From assembly GCF_016807185.1 (NCBI RefSeq), contig NZ_JAEVYN010000009.1, positions 1-49,058 of the forward strand: DNA of 49,058 nt, read 5' to 3'. This document shows positions 15,628 through 24,823 of the stretch, one piece after another. Made by a program: the position numbers and the translations under genes. The stretch's first letter is position 1; each line of letters starts with the position of its first letter. The stretch comes from Leptolyngbya sp. Cla-17. GTDB lineage: Bacteria; Cyanobacteriota; Cyanobacteriia; Leptolyngbyales; Leptolyngbyaceae. The notes beneath the pieces are model-generated. The model saw only the letters and a list, made by a program, of their open reading frames with translations. It did no database searches and was not told the origin of the DNA.

Positions 15628-16333
15628 TTAGAACGAGGTTCGTTGGCTGCACAAAGCGAGCGTTAGCGCGAACCAAGCAGTTATCGGCGGTGCGCAGCCA
15701 GGGAGCACCGTTAGAAGGTGGTCATGGCCAGCCCGGAGCGATCACGAAATGCAGTGATCGGATCGCCCGCGTTGTAGGTGCGGCGAATGGACCCATTGGG
15801 TGTGGCGCGACAGTTGAGAAAAGCCATCAGCCGACACGACTCTCCACCCGCGCCAAGTGCTAGATTGAGTGCCACCATTCCACTGATCGACGCTTACAGG
15901 TGTAAAGTCTCCACGCCCATCGGGACGGGGCAAGGCAGCCACTAAATTGAGCGTGACAGTCCTGACCGATGACAGGACAAGCCTTGCCGCCTGTAACGTT
16001 CCAAGTGACTGAGAATCTTTGCCCAGGGCGATTGTCAGTCATGTCGATCGTGCCTGTACAAACCTGTTCAGCTCCGGGACCCGTACGAGAATCTCGAAAC
16101 GTGCCTCGATAGCGTGAGACACCACTCTCAGGCACCGGAACACCAGACACATTCGCTGAGCCAATCCAATCTTTGCCTTGAATGCGGCTCACGTATTCCA
16201 CGCTCGGTTTCGAGCGACTTGAATCAAGCACGAAGCGAGTTTGTCCAGTTGTCGTAGTGTAAACAGCAGCTGAGGCGGCAGCCGGAAAGGCAAATGATAG
16301 TGCGCTGAGCGCCAGAAGATAACGGTATTGCAT
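15628..16333 (-). CDS. Exported protein with SH3-like C-terminal domain
   Basis: About 234 residues. MQYRYLLALSALSFAFPAAASA is a signal peptide. The first half (VYTTTTGQTRFVLDSSRSKPSVEYVSRIQG, SGVSRYRGTFRDSRTGPGAEQVCTGTIDM, PGQRFSVTWNVTGGKACPVIGQ) looks like a beta-rich domain with a Cys pair. The second half, WRGWRVVSADGFLNCRATPNGSIRRTYNAGDPITAF...GAPWLRTADNCLVRANARFV, follows the bacterial SH3 (SH3b) pattern 'LNCR..PNGSI...Y..GD.I', often a wall- or peptide-binding module. An indel near 15830 splits this copy. Confidence 0.7.
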
Positions 16334-16962
16334 GGTTCAGTCCTGTAGCTTTGTCTTTTCAAAGTTCATTACTTCTAGAAAGACTACGCTTGTGTTGCGT
16401 GTTGCTACGGAAACAGTCGATAACTTTCTTCGCTGCTCGACCGAAGGGGCACCTCAGAATTCGGAAAAATTTGTCCACTTAGGCGTTTCTGTAGCTTTGA
16501 GACCCAGTGTTACCGCGTGCGACCTTCCGGTTTACGCACATCCACGGCATTCGGTGGCAGGATGTTGCAGATCAACCCGCCTTCGGTGACCTGTGGATTT
16601 TTATCCAGCCCTTCATGCAGGATGCTGCTTTTCTAGCCGCCCATAACGCCTCTTTTGACCGGGGCGTGCTCTATGCGTGCTGTGACCTTTACGGCATTGC
16701 TCGACCGCCACAGCCTTTTTTGTGTACGGTGCAACTGGCTTGCAAAACCTGGAATTTACGTCCGACCAAACTGCCCAATGTTTGTGAATACCTGGGCATC
16801 GAGCTAGAGCACCATCAAGCGTTGTCTGATGCAGAAGCCTGTGCTCGCGTTGCTCTGCAGCTCACCAGTCCCAAGCAGCTTGCCAGAATCGGTGTTGAAC
16901 CAATCAAACGTCAGCGCCTACATGGGCTTAGAGATCGCCCCCCTGATGCCAGTGGAACCTGA
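16332..16962 (+). CDS. DnaQ-like 3'-5' exonuclease, possibly lacking one catalytic Asp
   Basis: The core FTHIHGIRWQDVADQPAFGDLW, FLAAHNASFDRGVLYACC, FLCTVQLACKTW and LPNVCEYLGIELEHHQALSDAEACARVAL is that of DEDD exonucleases related to the epsilon subunit of DNA polymerase III: HNASFD is Exo II, H.AL.DAEA is Exo III. Upstream, the likely Exo I position reads VATETVDN in both arms where V-D-x-E-T is expected, so the first Asp appears replaced by Ala. A frame break near 16520 leaves the N-terminus uncertain. The ATG overlaps the start of the exported protein on the other strand, so the true start may be further in. Confidence 0.75.
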
Positions 16963-17047
16963 CCCTTGTCACCGTAACAGGGATTGCTTGCCTGATCTCA
17001 AGACCAGCCCGTAGGGTGAGAATAGTCCTGTTTGCCTGCCATTCATA

Positions 17048-17227
17048 ATGCCCATTGAGGTCACCCTGGAGCGACGGCAACTGCAATTGACCTGTATCGA
17101 GGGGGCACTGGCGAAAGGTGCCACCAGCCGACACGCTTTACGCCGACAGTTTGAAAGCGCGAATCGCTGCATTGCCTTTAATTGCAATCAAGCCCCCCCC
17201 CTCTCCCTCATCCTCACATTGAGATAA
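17048..17227 (+). CDS. Possible small protein
   Basis: MPIEVTLERRQLQLTCIEGALAKGATSRHALRRQFESANRCIAFN is a plausible short helical protein of about 58 residues. It converges on and slightly overlaps the end of the telomere resolvase. A C-run near 17190 makes the C-terminus uncertain. Low confidence. Confidence 0.25.
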   Translation: MPIEVTLERRQLQLTCIEGALAKGATSRHALRRQFESANRCIAFNCNQAPPLSLILTLR

Positions 17228-19183
17228 TTTGATTAATTGGATTGTTGTGCCTGACGTTGTGACGTTGCCCCAGCCCATGCCTTTGATGATGGCTTTCAAT
17301 TTCTGGTCTACGGTTGGCTAGAGCTTGTTGTACGCGACCTTGAGAAGCGGAATAGTCATTGCCTCTAAGGAGGGCCAAAAGCGCTGGAACCCCAATAAAC
17401 CACTTGTCGTTAAACGCTCTAACTGGAATCATCATTCCAGGCAATAATCAGAGAAATCGCCTCATCAATCTTTTCCAAAGCCGACGCCTGATCGCGAATT
17501 CTTCTTTGCGGCGTATGACCTGCAATAGTTGGTTGAACTCGTGATGGCACTGGCACCACAGGTGTAGGTATCGGAGTAACCGGAGCCGAACCCGTAAACA
17601 GTTGTTTTAACTGCTGAAACTGAATCAACTCCGCCTGCAGCCGTTCATTTTCAGTTTCAACGCCTCCAACTCTTCCAACTCCTCCAACGGTCGAATCGCC
17701 ACCGATGCCATACTTTGAAGTTGCCCCTGGGCCTGGTCAAGTTTTGCCAAGAGCGCCTGATTTTCAGCCCTCAACCGTTCTACTTCAGCTGTAAACCATT
17801 GAAAGGTGCTGCCAAAGGATTCAACCGAAGTTGCTATCGTCGGAGTCGAATCGTCTCGCAGAAACCTAACAACCGCCTCCATTACATCCGCATTAGAGCC
17901 TTGAGCATTGAGTTTAATTGCCGCTAATTCTTTGAGTTGATGCATTAAATCAGTAGGCACCTCGCGCGAGGTTTACGGGGATGGATTTCAGCATCCGGAA
18001 AGAGCGATCGCCATTGTTTCATTCTCCATTACTTCAACTGGCTCAATATCTGCCAGTTCAACGGGTTCAAGCTCCAATTCGACCGTAGTCGGTAACGCTC
18101 CAACGCGTTCTAATAGAATCCCCTTTTCACCGAGTGGCTGCTGCTGGGCCCGATCAAGAAATAATGAAAGTAGTGTTCCGTAGCCCCCGCATTCTTCCTT
18201 TTGCTAATTCAGACTCACCAATCACATGCCCTAGATGCTGTTGCAGGAACCGTGAGTGCCTTGATTAGGAGGACAGAAGAAATGCGTGGCAATTTCAGCA
18301 TACGCCCCCCTAAGATTGTGAGCCGTCACCGCCTTTTCGCCAGGTAGCACCGGCAGTACCTCTGAGTCCTCGAAGCTGCTCTTGATATAATGCCTGACAC
18401 TGGTATTGAGCCTGGAGTTAATGTCATCAGGAGACAACTCCGCCAACTCCTGAATTCTAGGATGGGCTCTAAACTTATAGATCGCCTTTAGAAACCTTAT
18501 CTGCATCAATCAAAGTAGCGATCAGGAAGGTTTGAGCCTTTTCAATGTCTTGAATTCCTTTTTTCAGTTGCCCACGAAACGAGATCGCGTAAGGATGATG
18601 GGTCGGTTTAAATTCGCCTTTAGCCACAATCTCACTGAATCGTCTCCCCGTCACCGCCAAAAGCCCTACTGCCCATTCATAGGGAGTTTCCCTTGTCAAC
18701 AAATCCTTCGCCTTATTCAAGAAACCTGTCTGCGCGAATCGGCTGTAAATCGTCCTGCTTTAGATTGTTCTTAATCGTCGTTTTTTGCTTAATTGCCTGC
18801 TGTACCTCATTTTGGATAAGTCAGGTGATAAAGCCCCCAGTGAGGGTAAACCTTGCCATACAGACTAGGTGGCAACTCCAGCCTAGGCAATCGACCCTCA
18901 TCTATAGCCCGAGCGATTGCCTTGCGATAGTCTGGTAAATATTGATTCGCGATCGAGGCAACCGGGTAGCCTTCTTCGAGGAGGGCAATTTCAGCGGCAC
19001 AGAGAGCTTTCGCTGCGTTTTCAGTCTTACAGTTGCCCAACCTATCGATAAAGTGGAGGATCAATTCTCCACGTTCGTCTTTGGAGAGTTTAGTGCGATC
19101 GTTTGTAGCGATGCGATCGCGGAATCGAGCGATTAATTGTTCGCGGGTGGTGTCATGGTATAGGCAGTAGGGATAAAACTCAT
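17214..19183 (-). CDS. Telomere resolvase (protelomerase) with long coiled-coil C-terminal extension
   Basis: The stitched model is about 655 residues. It starts MSFIPTAYTHDTTREQLIARF. An N-terminal helical domain (1-150) precedes the catalytic region. VTGRRFSEIVAKGEF (R180/R181), HHPYAISFRGQLKKG (K207), TAHNLRGAYAEIATHFF (R291), LQQHLGHVIGE (H319) and ATEHYFHYFL (Y338 or Y341) give the R-K-R-H-Y set of the ResT/TelK family, related to tyrosine recombinases. These enzymes cut a replicated telomere palindrome and seal each end as a hairpin. Then follow an acidic linker, a helical segment (TDLMHQLKELAAIKLNAQG), a coiled coil (VERLRAENQALLAKLDQAQ; LKTENERLQAEL), a Pro/Val-rich linker and a C-terminal domain (ALEKIDEAISLIIAWN...WFIGVPALLALL...QGRVQQALANRRPEI) that could bind DNA. 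The promoter region at 19200-19255 carries the same GATAAGGAT and GATAGGG motifs as the palindrome centre. Six or so indels break this copy. Confidence 0.82.
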
Positions 19184-19199
19184 CGTTTCACGTCCATGT

Positions 19200-19255
19200 T
19201 CATTAAATCCCTATCTATATCAGATATTCATACTATATCATTATCCTTATCGCTG
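19200..19255 (-). promoter_or_regulatory. Resolvase upstream region with telomere-like motifs
   Basis: On the - strand GCGATAAGGATAATGATATA is followed by GATATCTGATATAGATAGGG just before the start codon. GATAAGGATA and GATAGGG are the two motifs that cluster at 26536-26760. Confidence 0.5.
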
Positions 19256-19436
19256 TTGCAATCGGTGTGAGGAGGGGGAGCAAGAACTAGTTCTTGCAAT
19301 AAATTTATGGAACGAATTGGGCATTTTAAGGGGGTAGTTTTTTGCATCTACTATGAAAGGCGTTTTGCATAGAATCCAGCAAGGCTTGCTTCGCTGCTTT
19401 CCAAAAGCGAACTGAAGCAACCCACAATTAGCAGTT

Positions 19437-19731
19437 ATGGGCAAGCTGAGAGTGGTGTTGCTTTAGACGATATTCAACCGGTAATGGAATGGTTATTCCT
19501 TAGCCTTCTCAATGCAGGCTATCAGGGCAATCTCACTTGTTCTGGTTGTCTCCTAGAGATGCTGTTGACTTGCATCAACATCTACGACAGTTACACCAGA
19601 AAGATGAGCCTATTTTTGGCTATCGCTGTGGAGATCGCGTTTCAACACCCCCGGAAGGCTTTTATTGGAGAATAATGGCAGAGCATCCCTCTTTGAAAAT
19701 TTACCAGTTAGAAGTACAGCAAAATGGCTAA
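19437..19731 (+). CDS. Uncharacterised protein, first of a three-gene overlapping cassette
   Basis: About 98 residues: MGKLRVVFALDDIQPVMEWLFLSLLNAGYQGNLTCSGCLPRDAVDLHQHLRQLH...YRCGDRVSTPPEGFYWRIMAEH. The CSGC pair and H..L...H could bind a metal. One T is missing in this arm near 19457 (the other arm reads GTGTTTGCTTTAGAC). The next gene starts within its last codons. Family not recognised. Confidence 0.6.
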
Positions 19732-19906
19732 AAATGATTTTGTATCTACAATCGGGGTTGACTATACTACCCTTCTTGACCTGCTTCAAGCAGAAAACAT
19801 GGATGAAGTTACAAAGAGGCAGGAAATAAAGAGCAACACTGGAACCTTTATTCTAGTCAATTCAAGAGGTGAAAACGGAGCTTTACAGGTATTAAGCGAT
19901 GAGTAA
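19724..19906 (+). CDS. Uncharacterised 60-residue protein, second gene of the cassette
   Basis: MAKNDFVSTIGVDYTTLLDLLQAENMDEVTKRQEIKSNTGTFILVNSRGENGALQVLSDE, intact here. It overlaps the previous gene by 8 bp and the next by 8 bp, indicating translational coupling. Family not recognised. Confidence 0.6.
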   Translation: MAKNDFVSTIGVDYTTLLDLLQAENMDEVTKRQEIKSNTGTFILVNSRGENGALQVLSDE

Positions 19907-20270
19907 GCAAAGCCCATTTCACAAGTTACCCGAATGCGAGTCGCTGTTTTCACAATACCCATAACCCTCATCTTTTCTGTGCCGTTCATCCCTATGGAGT
20001 GCAAGAAAGTAGTGACAGTGTGTAGATTTTGAACTAGATCCGAACTTATTAAATGGGGAATGGTGGGAGCCAGAAGAAGCCAGTTTTTATGGGAATGAGC
20101 TTGTCATTTCACCGGCGCAACGATGGAAACCGAGCGCAAAAGCTAGAACTGTTGCTGTGGCATCCGCTTTTACAGGTCTGTGCCCTGAGTGTCGCTATCC
20201 ATTTCCTCCCGATTCAGCGCGTGTTCATTGGGATTGCCCTTCGTGTGAATGGAAAGACGACAGTGTGTAG
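19899..20270 (+). CDS. Zinc-ribbon protein, third gene of the cassette (DUF6464-like)
   Basis: Stitched product about 124 residues: MSKQSPFHKLPECDRCFHNTHNPHLFCAVHPYGVQ, CVDFELDPNLL, EEASFYGNELV, RAQKLELLLWHPLFTGLCPECRYPFP, and ARVHWDCPSCEWKDDSV. CPEC and CPSC form a C-terminal zinc ribbon; CDRC...CAVHP at the N-terminus is a second Cys/His cluster, reminiscent of cyanobacterial DUF6464 proteins (moderately sure). Starts inside the end of the previous gene (GATGAGTAA). At least four indels in this copy. Confidence 0.6.
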
Positions 20271-20411
20271 ATTGCACTTCAGACAATTTTGTTTGGGTCT
20301 AACTTTCTGGTTTTAGCCTAAACCTCACCGGGTTGCAGTGGCTTTCCTTGCCAGGATTTCTTGCCTATATAGAAGTCTTTAATCAGCAGAGTGATTGCTC
20401 AACTTAATCGT

Positions 20412-20995
20412 CTAAACCGCCGTGTGTTGATTAAGATGAGGTCTGAATGTCCAGTTAATGCGTTCTGCTACTGATTGCTTAGTCTTGGGCAATTGATGAA
20501 TGTGAGTGGATTGGCAACCGGGAAGCATGAGCAGTAGCGAACCATGTTCGAGAAAGAAATGCTGTAATTCCCCCTCATGCCCCTTACGGGGTTTAAGGCT
20601 AAACTTGCGGATAGCGCCAATGAAATCGAAGCGATCGCGGGACTGGTGCCCAGGCTCTTTTCGTTATCCGAGTGCCAACCGATTGAGTGTTCACCGACGC
20701 GATAGCGATTGCCAGTGGTGATCGCAAAGTTGAAGCCAGATTCAGTTCTATACGGTCTCGTAACTTGGCTAATGGGTCCGTCCAGGGCAGCGGTTCTAGA
20801 AGTACCGACGACGAATAGAAATAGCTGCATCCCTCATCGCCATAGATAGCTTCCAAACGAGGGACAGGGATAAACTTGCCAAACATCCGAATATCATTTT
20901 GCTGCCAACTCAGAGCTTGGCTGTGTTCGTAGAGAGCATCGGCTTCAGCTTGAGAGAGGAATTGAAGGCAGGTAGTAGTAGGGTTCTTGGGTCAT
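20412..20995 (-). CDS. AlkB-like 2OG-Fe(II) dioxygenase
   Basis: About 195 residues: MTQEPYYYLPQFLSQAEADALYEHSQALSWQQNDIRMFGK, VPRLEAIYGDEGCSYFYS, NRYRVGEHSIGWHSDNEKSLG, ASISLGAIRKFSLKPRKG, then (with a frame repair) FFLEHGSLLLMLPGCQSTHIHQLPKTK and ERINWTFRPH. The iron ligands are H and D of WHSDNE and the H of THIHQLPKT; R.N.TFR binds 2-oxoglutarate. AlkB enzymes oxidatively remove alkyl groups from DNA or RNA bases. A paralogous fragment of its N-terminus sits at 23080-23150. Cytoplasmic, single-domain, usual length. Confidence 0.9.
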
Positions 20996-21115
20996 AGCAC
21001 CATCAGGTGGGTAGTGAATAGGCAAGGAATTGAAATAATTCGCGATCGCAGCAAGAGAAAACGTGTGACGTAGATTATTTCGATATAAGGTGCCCAAAGT
21101 CCAAGGAGATCATTC

Positions 21116-21240
21116 CTATTTCAAGTTATTTGCTACAGCGAAGGATTGTAGCCAGAGAAGCTAACCGAGTCCTCATCGAAGACCCCGCGATTGCCTTTCT
21201 GATTCCCTCTTTTTCCAAGCTTTAATAGTACAATTGCTTC
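21116..21240 (-). pseudogene. Remnant of a second copy of the small gene at 23171-23385
   Basis: Comparing the arms gives AIAGFFDEDSVSFSGYNPFAVANNLK and stop, matching AIAGFLDEDSISFSGCNPLAVVKNLK of the intact gene. Only the C-terminal third remains, and an insertion separates it from a weak match to IEQPIESIV. It lies upstream of the AlkB gene, just as the intact copy lies upstream of an AlkB fragment. Confidence 0.7.
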
Positions 21241-21262
21241 AACGGCTCGGAACAATTTACCC

Positions 21263-22050
21263 ATGCGACGGGATTCAATTTTCTATGCCTTATTTCAGCA
21301 ATCTCCGACGCTTCTATTTGAGTTACTCGAAGAGCCACCCCTTAACGCTGAGGCCTATCGATTTGATTCCGTAGCCGTCAAAGAACCCCGGTTTGAAATC
21401 GATGGAGTGTTCTTACCCCCTGACACTGAAGTGCCTGGAATTGTGTACTTTTGTGAGGTTCAATTCCAACGGGATGAGCGGCTGTATGAACGCCTTTTTG
21501 GTGAGTCGTTTTTATATTTCTATCGCAACCGAGATCGCTTCATTGATTGGCAAGCTGTAGTAATTTATCCCGCTCGTTCAATGGAGCAGAGCAATACGCT
21601 TCCCTATCAAGATTTACTGCGGGAGATCGGGTTCATTGCGTGTTTTTAGATGAGTTGGGAGACATTGGACAATTGCCGTTAGGAGTCGCCCTCATGGTAT
21701 TGACAACCCTTGAAGAAGCTCAAGCACCCGCAGAAGCAAGAGCGTTACTCGCGCGATCGCGGCAGGAAATAGACGAGGCCAGCAGCTAGTCGCGCCATAA
21801 TGGAGATGCTGACCACCATTATGGTTTACAAGTTTACAAATCTGAGTCGGCAGGAGATTGAAACGATGTTGGGAATCAGTTTGCAGCAGACACGGGTATA
21901 TCAAGAAGCTAAGGAAGAAGCGCTTCAGCAGGTAGTGATAAACCTTCTGAAAGAAGGAATGACGGTAGAGGCGATCGCTCGTGTTACTGGACTATCGGTC
22001 GAACAATCGAGCAGTTGCAGAAGAGCGTTCCTCACAATCCACTAGGATAG
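21263..22050 (+). CDS. Rpn/DUF2887-type PD-(D/E)XK nuclease-like protein
   Basis: About 262 residues. MRRDSIFYALFQQSPTLLFELL, AEAYRFDSVAVKEPRFEIDGVFLPP, PGIVYFCEVQFQRDERLYERLFGESFLYFYRN and WQAVVIYPARSMEQ match the cyanobacterial DUF2887 / Rpn family (recombination-promoting nuclease or putative transposase). The likely active site is D of FEIDGVF and E..Q of CEVQFQ. The C-terminal half (EIETMLGISLQQTRVYQEAKEEA, VVINLLKEGMTVEAIARVTGLSVEQIEQLQ) is the helical tail usual for this family. Such genes are multicopy in cyanobacteria. Convergent with the Fic gene. Indels near 21620, 21780 and 22005. Confidence 0.85.
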
Positions 22051-22155
22051 TTTAACGCGATTGCACGTCTTCACCGCTCCATCCATACTCCTTCATTAAA
22101 TCGCACTGGTTCTGTAGTGTTATTTTTCATCGTTCCATCACCGACCTTCCCTAAT

Positions 22156-23079
22156 TCAGGAAAGGAACTGACTTAGATGTTCAAAAAAAGCCTTCCCCCT
22201 TGCCGTTGCTAGAAGCTGCCGTCGATACCACACTTAACGTTTCAATGAGAGAGTCTTGGCTAGCATTCGCGACTAAAATGCGTCAGAGCTTCTCCCCCTT
22301 CCCCTGTCTGAGCCGCCACAATAGCATTGATGTAATCTATCCGTTGCTCATTGGCAATTACCCCAATCAGGAAGCCTGCTCGAATCAGTAATAGATTCAT
22401 CAAGAGGCGTGCTGTGCGTCCATTACCATCTTGAAAACGGGTGAACCGTCACTAGCCTGAGATGAGCTTCAGCCGCATAGGACGATTGGATGTAGTGCTT
22501 TGGCATTTGAGAATTAAGCCATTCCACCAAAGTCTGCCATCAACTTGTCTACCTGATAGTGGGGAAGATAGACAGACTCAGTCCCTGCCGCCCGGACATC
22601 CAGTAACCGAAATCGTCCTGCCGTTTCCCGGGTCAATCGTTCGCAGAATGAGGCTGTGGACTTGCCTCAACTCCCACTCAGTAATGACAGCATCAGCAAC
22701 AGAAACGATTCAATGTAATTGATTGCCTGCCCATGTCCAATCACTTCTAAATGCTCTTTTAAGGACTTGCCCCAATTGTGATGCCTTGCTCCAGCACTAG
22801 AGCAGTCTCTCTAAGCGAGAGCGTGTTGCCCTCGAATCGCGTTGGAGTTGTAAGTAAACCGGACATCATAGCGTTGCTTAAGTTCAGCCACGATGCTGCG
22901 GTCAAGGGGACGAAACAAGTCAAGCCATGCTTTAAGACGATCTAGATGTGCCAACTTCTCAGAAGAGAGACGTGGGATGCAAAAGTCAAATGCTCTCTTA
23001 AGACCTCTTCTGCGATGAGAACTTGGGATTGTAGGGCAGCAATCCAGCGAGCGTAGGCTATGGATGTATTCATAGGCAT
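22156..23079 (-). CDS. Fic family protein (class II, self-inhibited AMPylator)
   Basis: About 307 residues, starting MPMNTSIAYARWIAALQ. The inhibitory motif (S/T)xxxE(G/N) is visible in TYNSNAIEGNTLS, placing the blocking helix before the core. The active site HPFQDGNGRTARLLMN (from both arms; HPF-x-D-G-N-G-R-x-x-R) carries the catalytic His. Fic enzymes usually transfer AMP from ATP to a protein hydroxyl. Downstream IDYINAIVAAQTGEGGEALTHLVANAS is the usual C-terminal helix region. Start chosen at 23079 because that frame runs through EEVLREHLTFASHVSLSEKLAHLDRLKAWLD; an upstream frame is a duplicated AlkB fragment. Same strand as the small gene and GIY-YIG gene upstream. Indels near 22300, 22450 and 22780. 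Confidence 0.9.
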
Positions 23080-23150
23080 TCTGCAAGAAGTCCTCCACTT
23101 CAGTTTGACAGAGGAATTGAGGCAGGTCGTAGGGGTTTGAGTTATAGCAC
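23080..23150 (-). pseudogene. AlkB N-terminal fragment (paralogue of 20412-20995)
   Basis: ITQNPYDLPQFLCQTEVEDF aligns with MTQEPYYYLPQFLSQAEADA at both protein and DNA level, with the start ATG changed to ATA. It sits between the small gene and the Fic start and leads straight into the Fic reading frame region. Confidence 0.75.
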
Positions 23151-23170
23151 TCTGAGGAGTCAATGAACAA

Positions 23171-23385
23171 TTATTTCAAGTTCTTTACTACGGCGAGAGG
23201 ATTGCAACCGGAGAAGCTGATTGAGTCTTCGTCAAGGAAACCCGCGATCGCCATTTCAACAATTGACTCAATCGGTTGTTCAATCTGAGCGGCATAGGTC
23301 AACAGTCCCAACCGAATTTTATCTGGAAGCATCTGAATAAAGCTTGGGCTGCTTCAGGAGAGAGATGTTCGGTCGTAATCTGCAT
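23171..23385 (-). CDS. Small protein of unknown function (71 residues)
   Basis: MQITTEHLSPEAAQAFIQML, PDKIRLGLLTYAAQIEQPIESIVEMAIAGFLDEDSISFSGCNPLAVVKNLK. Helical N-terminus, no membrane segment. It starts 12 bp after the GIY-YIG stop, so the two form an operon. A partial copy remains at 21116-21240. One A run differs between arms. Family not recognised. Confidence 0.6.
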
Positions 23386-23396
23386 TTTGCTGTCTC

Positions 23397-23752
23397 CTAG
23401 TTCATGCGAGTGTTGTAACGGGGTCGAGCCATTTGAATCATCAATGTTTCAATGTACTCAACTTGCTGAGGGGAACGCCGACCCATTGCAAAAGTCGAAA
23501 TTCTAACATCATCTGGATTGAGCCTGTCAACAAATGCCCAACTCAGAGCCTTATGTCCATTACGGAACCGTCGTCTAAGATTGTTACCAATTCCCATATA
23601 CAAATCTCATCACGATAACGAAACGCATAGAAGCCTGGATTAGAGGGAACGGGTTCAAAAATCGCGGCTAAGCGGATAGCATTCCTCAAACAGGATAGAA
23701 AGAAAGCGCTTAAGAACCATCTGGGCATCTGATTTAAGTGTTTCGCTCATTG
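23397..23752 (-). CDS. GIY-YIG nuclease family protein
   Basis: About 117 residues. SNPGFYAFRYRDEILYIGIGNNLRRRFRNGHKALSWAFVDRL has the GIY-YIG layout: Y-A-F for the first triad, YIG for the second, then the R of NLRRRF. The later Q-V-E-Y-IE-TLM-IQ helix supplies the conserved Glu (YIETLMI), and RPRYNTRMN matches the terminal P..N motif. Single-domain members of this size are often linked to mobile elements or repair. Followed by the small gene and Fic in the same direction. Indels near 23575 and 23600 in this arm; the other arm reads YIGIGNN correctly. Confidence 0.85.
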
Positions 23753-23924
23753 TTCAGTAAAGTGCAGGATCAACTTTGAGCGCTCGTTTTTAACCAGTTA
23801 GTCCGTAGGGAGCGAAATCGCGAATTATTGGCTATTCCGTGTCCAAAGCTCAATGACATCGAGCAGTTCATTGCGATCGCCGTCGCCTCGCGATTAAATA
23901 TTGAATCTAAACTTTACCCTTGTT

Positions 23925-24502
23925 TTATAGCCTGCCTCCATGAGGCGCCTGAAACACAAATCAGCCTCAATCCACCAACTGGCGCGACCATTCGCCCAAA
24001 TAATCAAAATCTAGAGTGTCGCCCCTGCACCTTTAGTACTCCCAACACATCGCGCCATTGCTTATCCGATTGTGACTGTTGCCGCCAGCGTAATTTATTC
24101 AGCACCACATCTTCGGGCGATGCAAAGTAGAACGCTCCAGCCCCAATGACTTCGACTAGCTTGCGGCGCTTAAAACTTCACTAAATCAAACTCTTCACTC
24201 CCCGCCATCATCAGATCGGCGCGTGAAATCGTAGGCTGATGCGTCACCCCCAAGGTTTTCATCCGACCCGATCTTACATCTTCCACTCCCGGAACATAAA
24301 ACTGATGAACTTCCAACGCAATCACCAGTTGCTCTAGCTGCAATGGCGCAATTGCTAACACCACATCCAAATCACGGGTTGCTCTCGGATCGCCAAAAGT
24401 GGATGAGGCAACCCCGCCCGTAATGTAATAGTCGATTTGTACCTGCTCAAATACCTCATGCAAAATTGCCGCCAGCGCAATCGAATCTTGAATCCAGGTC
24501 AT
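23925..24502 (-). CDS. Nucleotidyltransferase-fold protein
   Basis: About 191 residues. MTWIQDSIALAAILHEVFEQVQIDYYITGGVASSTFGDPRATRDLDVVLAI has the NTase core: GG-x-A-S, then the T-x-D-L-D metal motif. Then RADLMMAGSEEFDLVKFKRRKLVEVIGAGAFYFASPEDVVLNKLRWRQQSQSDKQWRDVLGVLKVQGDTLDFDYL matches the C-terminal pattern of small stand-alone NTases. In toxin-antitoxin systems (AbiEii/MenT-like) such proteins modify tRNA or other targets; here no target is shown. Its ATG overlaps the stop of the preceding gene (ATGA), so it is translationally coupled. Confidence 0.85.
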
Positions 24503-24769
24503 TTCATGGTTGCTGTAAAAAAATTAGGCGGACAATGATCACCCAAAAAAGACTGGGCAACCTTTTGGGGCAAAGGCCTCCCCCACCATCTGCGGGAAGC
24601 GATGCTTTAGCCCACTTATAGAGAGCCTGCGGGTGCTGCGAGTGTGAGCCGCAGACATCAACGCGCGATCGCTGTTCGTCCGCTGCCGCAATAACGCAAA
24701 CTCAAACACATCCGTCTCAATGCTAGTGTCTTCCGCTTGGGGGCAGTACCCTGGCTTTACGGTAACCAT
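24499..24769 (-). CDS. Uncharacterised partner of the nucleotidyltransferase
   Basis: 89 residues: MVTVKPGYCPQAEDTSIETDVFEFALLRQRTNSDRALMSAAHTRSTRRLSISGLKHRFPQMVGEAFAQKVAQSFLG...TATMK. Basic centre, no known motif. The 4-bp ATGA overlap with the NTase start and the divergent regulator upstream give it the layout of a toxin-antitoxin first gene, but the function is inference only. Confidence 0.6.
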
Positions 24770-24802
24770 TTAGGCGAAATACAGTAAAATAAATAGGCTT
24801 AC

Positions 24803-24808
24803 ATTATA
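24803..24808 (-). promoter_or_regulatory. Extended -10 element of the NTase operon
   Basis: On the - strand TGTATAAT lies 34 bp before the start codon of the partner gene. A TTGACT box is found about 20 bp further upstream, a longer spacing than ideal. It lies in the short region shared with the divergent MerR-like gene. Confidence 0.45.
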
Positions 24809-24823
24809 CACAATCTAAACGTT

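Noticed and set aside
16990..17140. Antisense frame MSAGGTFRQCPLDTG... as a gene
   Set aside because: It overlaps a slightly better + strand frame and differs between the arms after a few indels; neither is well supported.
17214..19183. Ordinary phage integrase call for the gene with TGRR and HNLRGAY
   Set aside because: The GRR..EI...GQLK segment, the long R-H-Y spacing and overall size fit telomere resolvases better, and the DNA context agrees. A separate, ordinary integrase fragment exists at 12495-12998.
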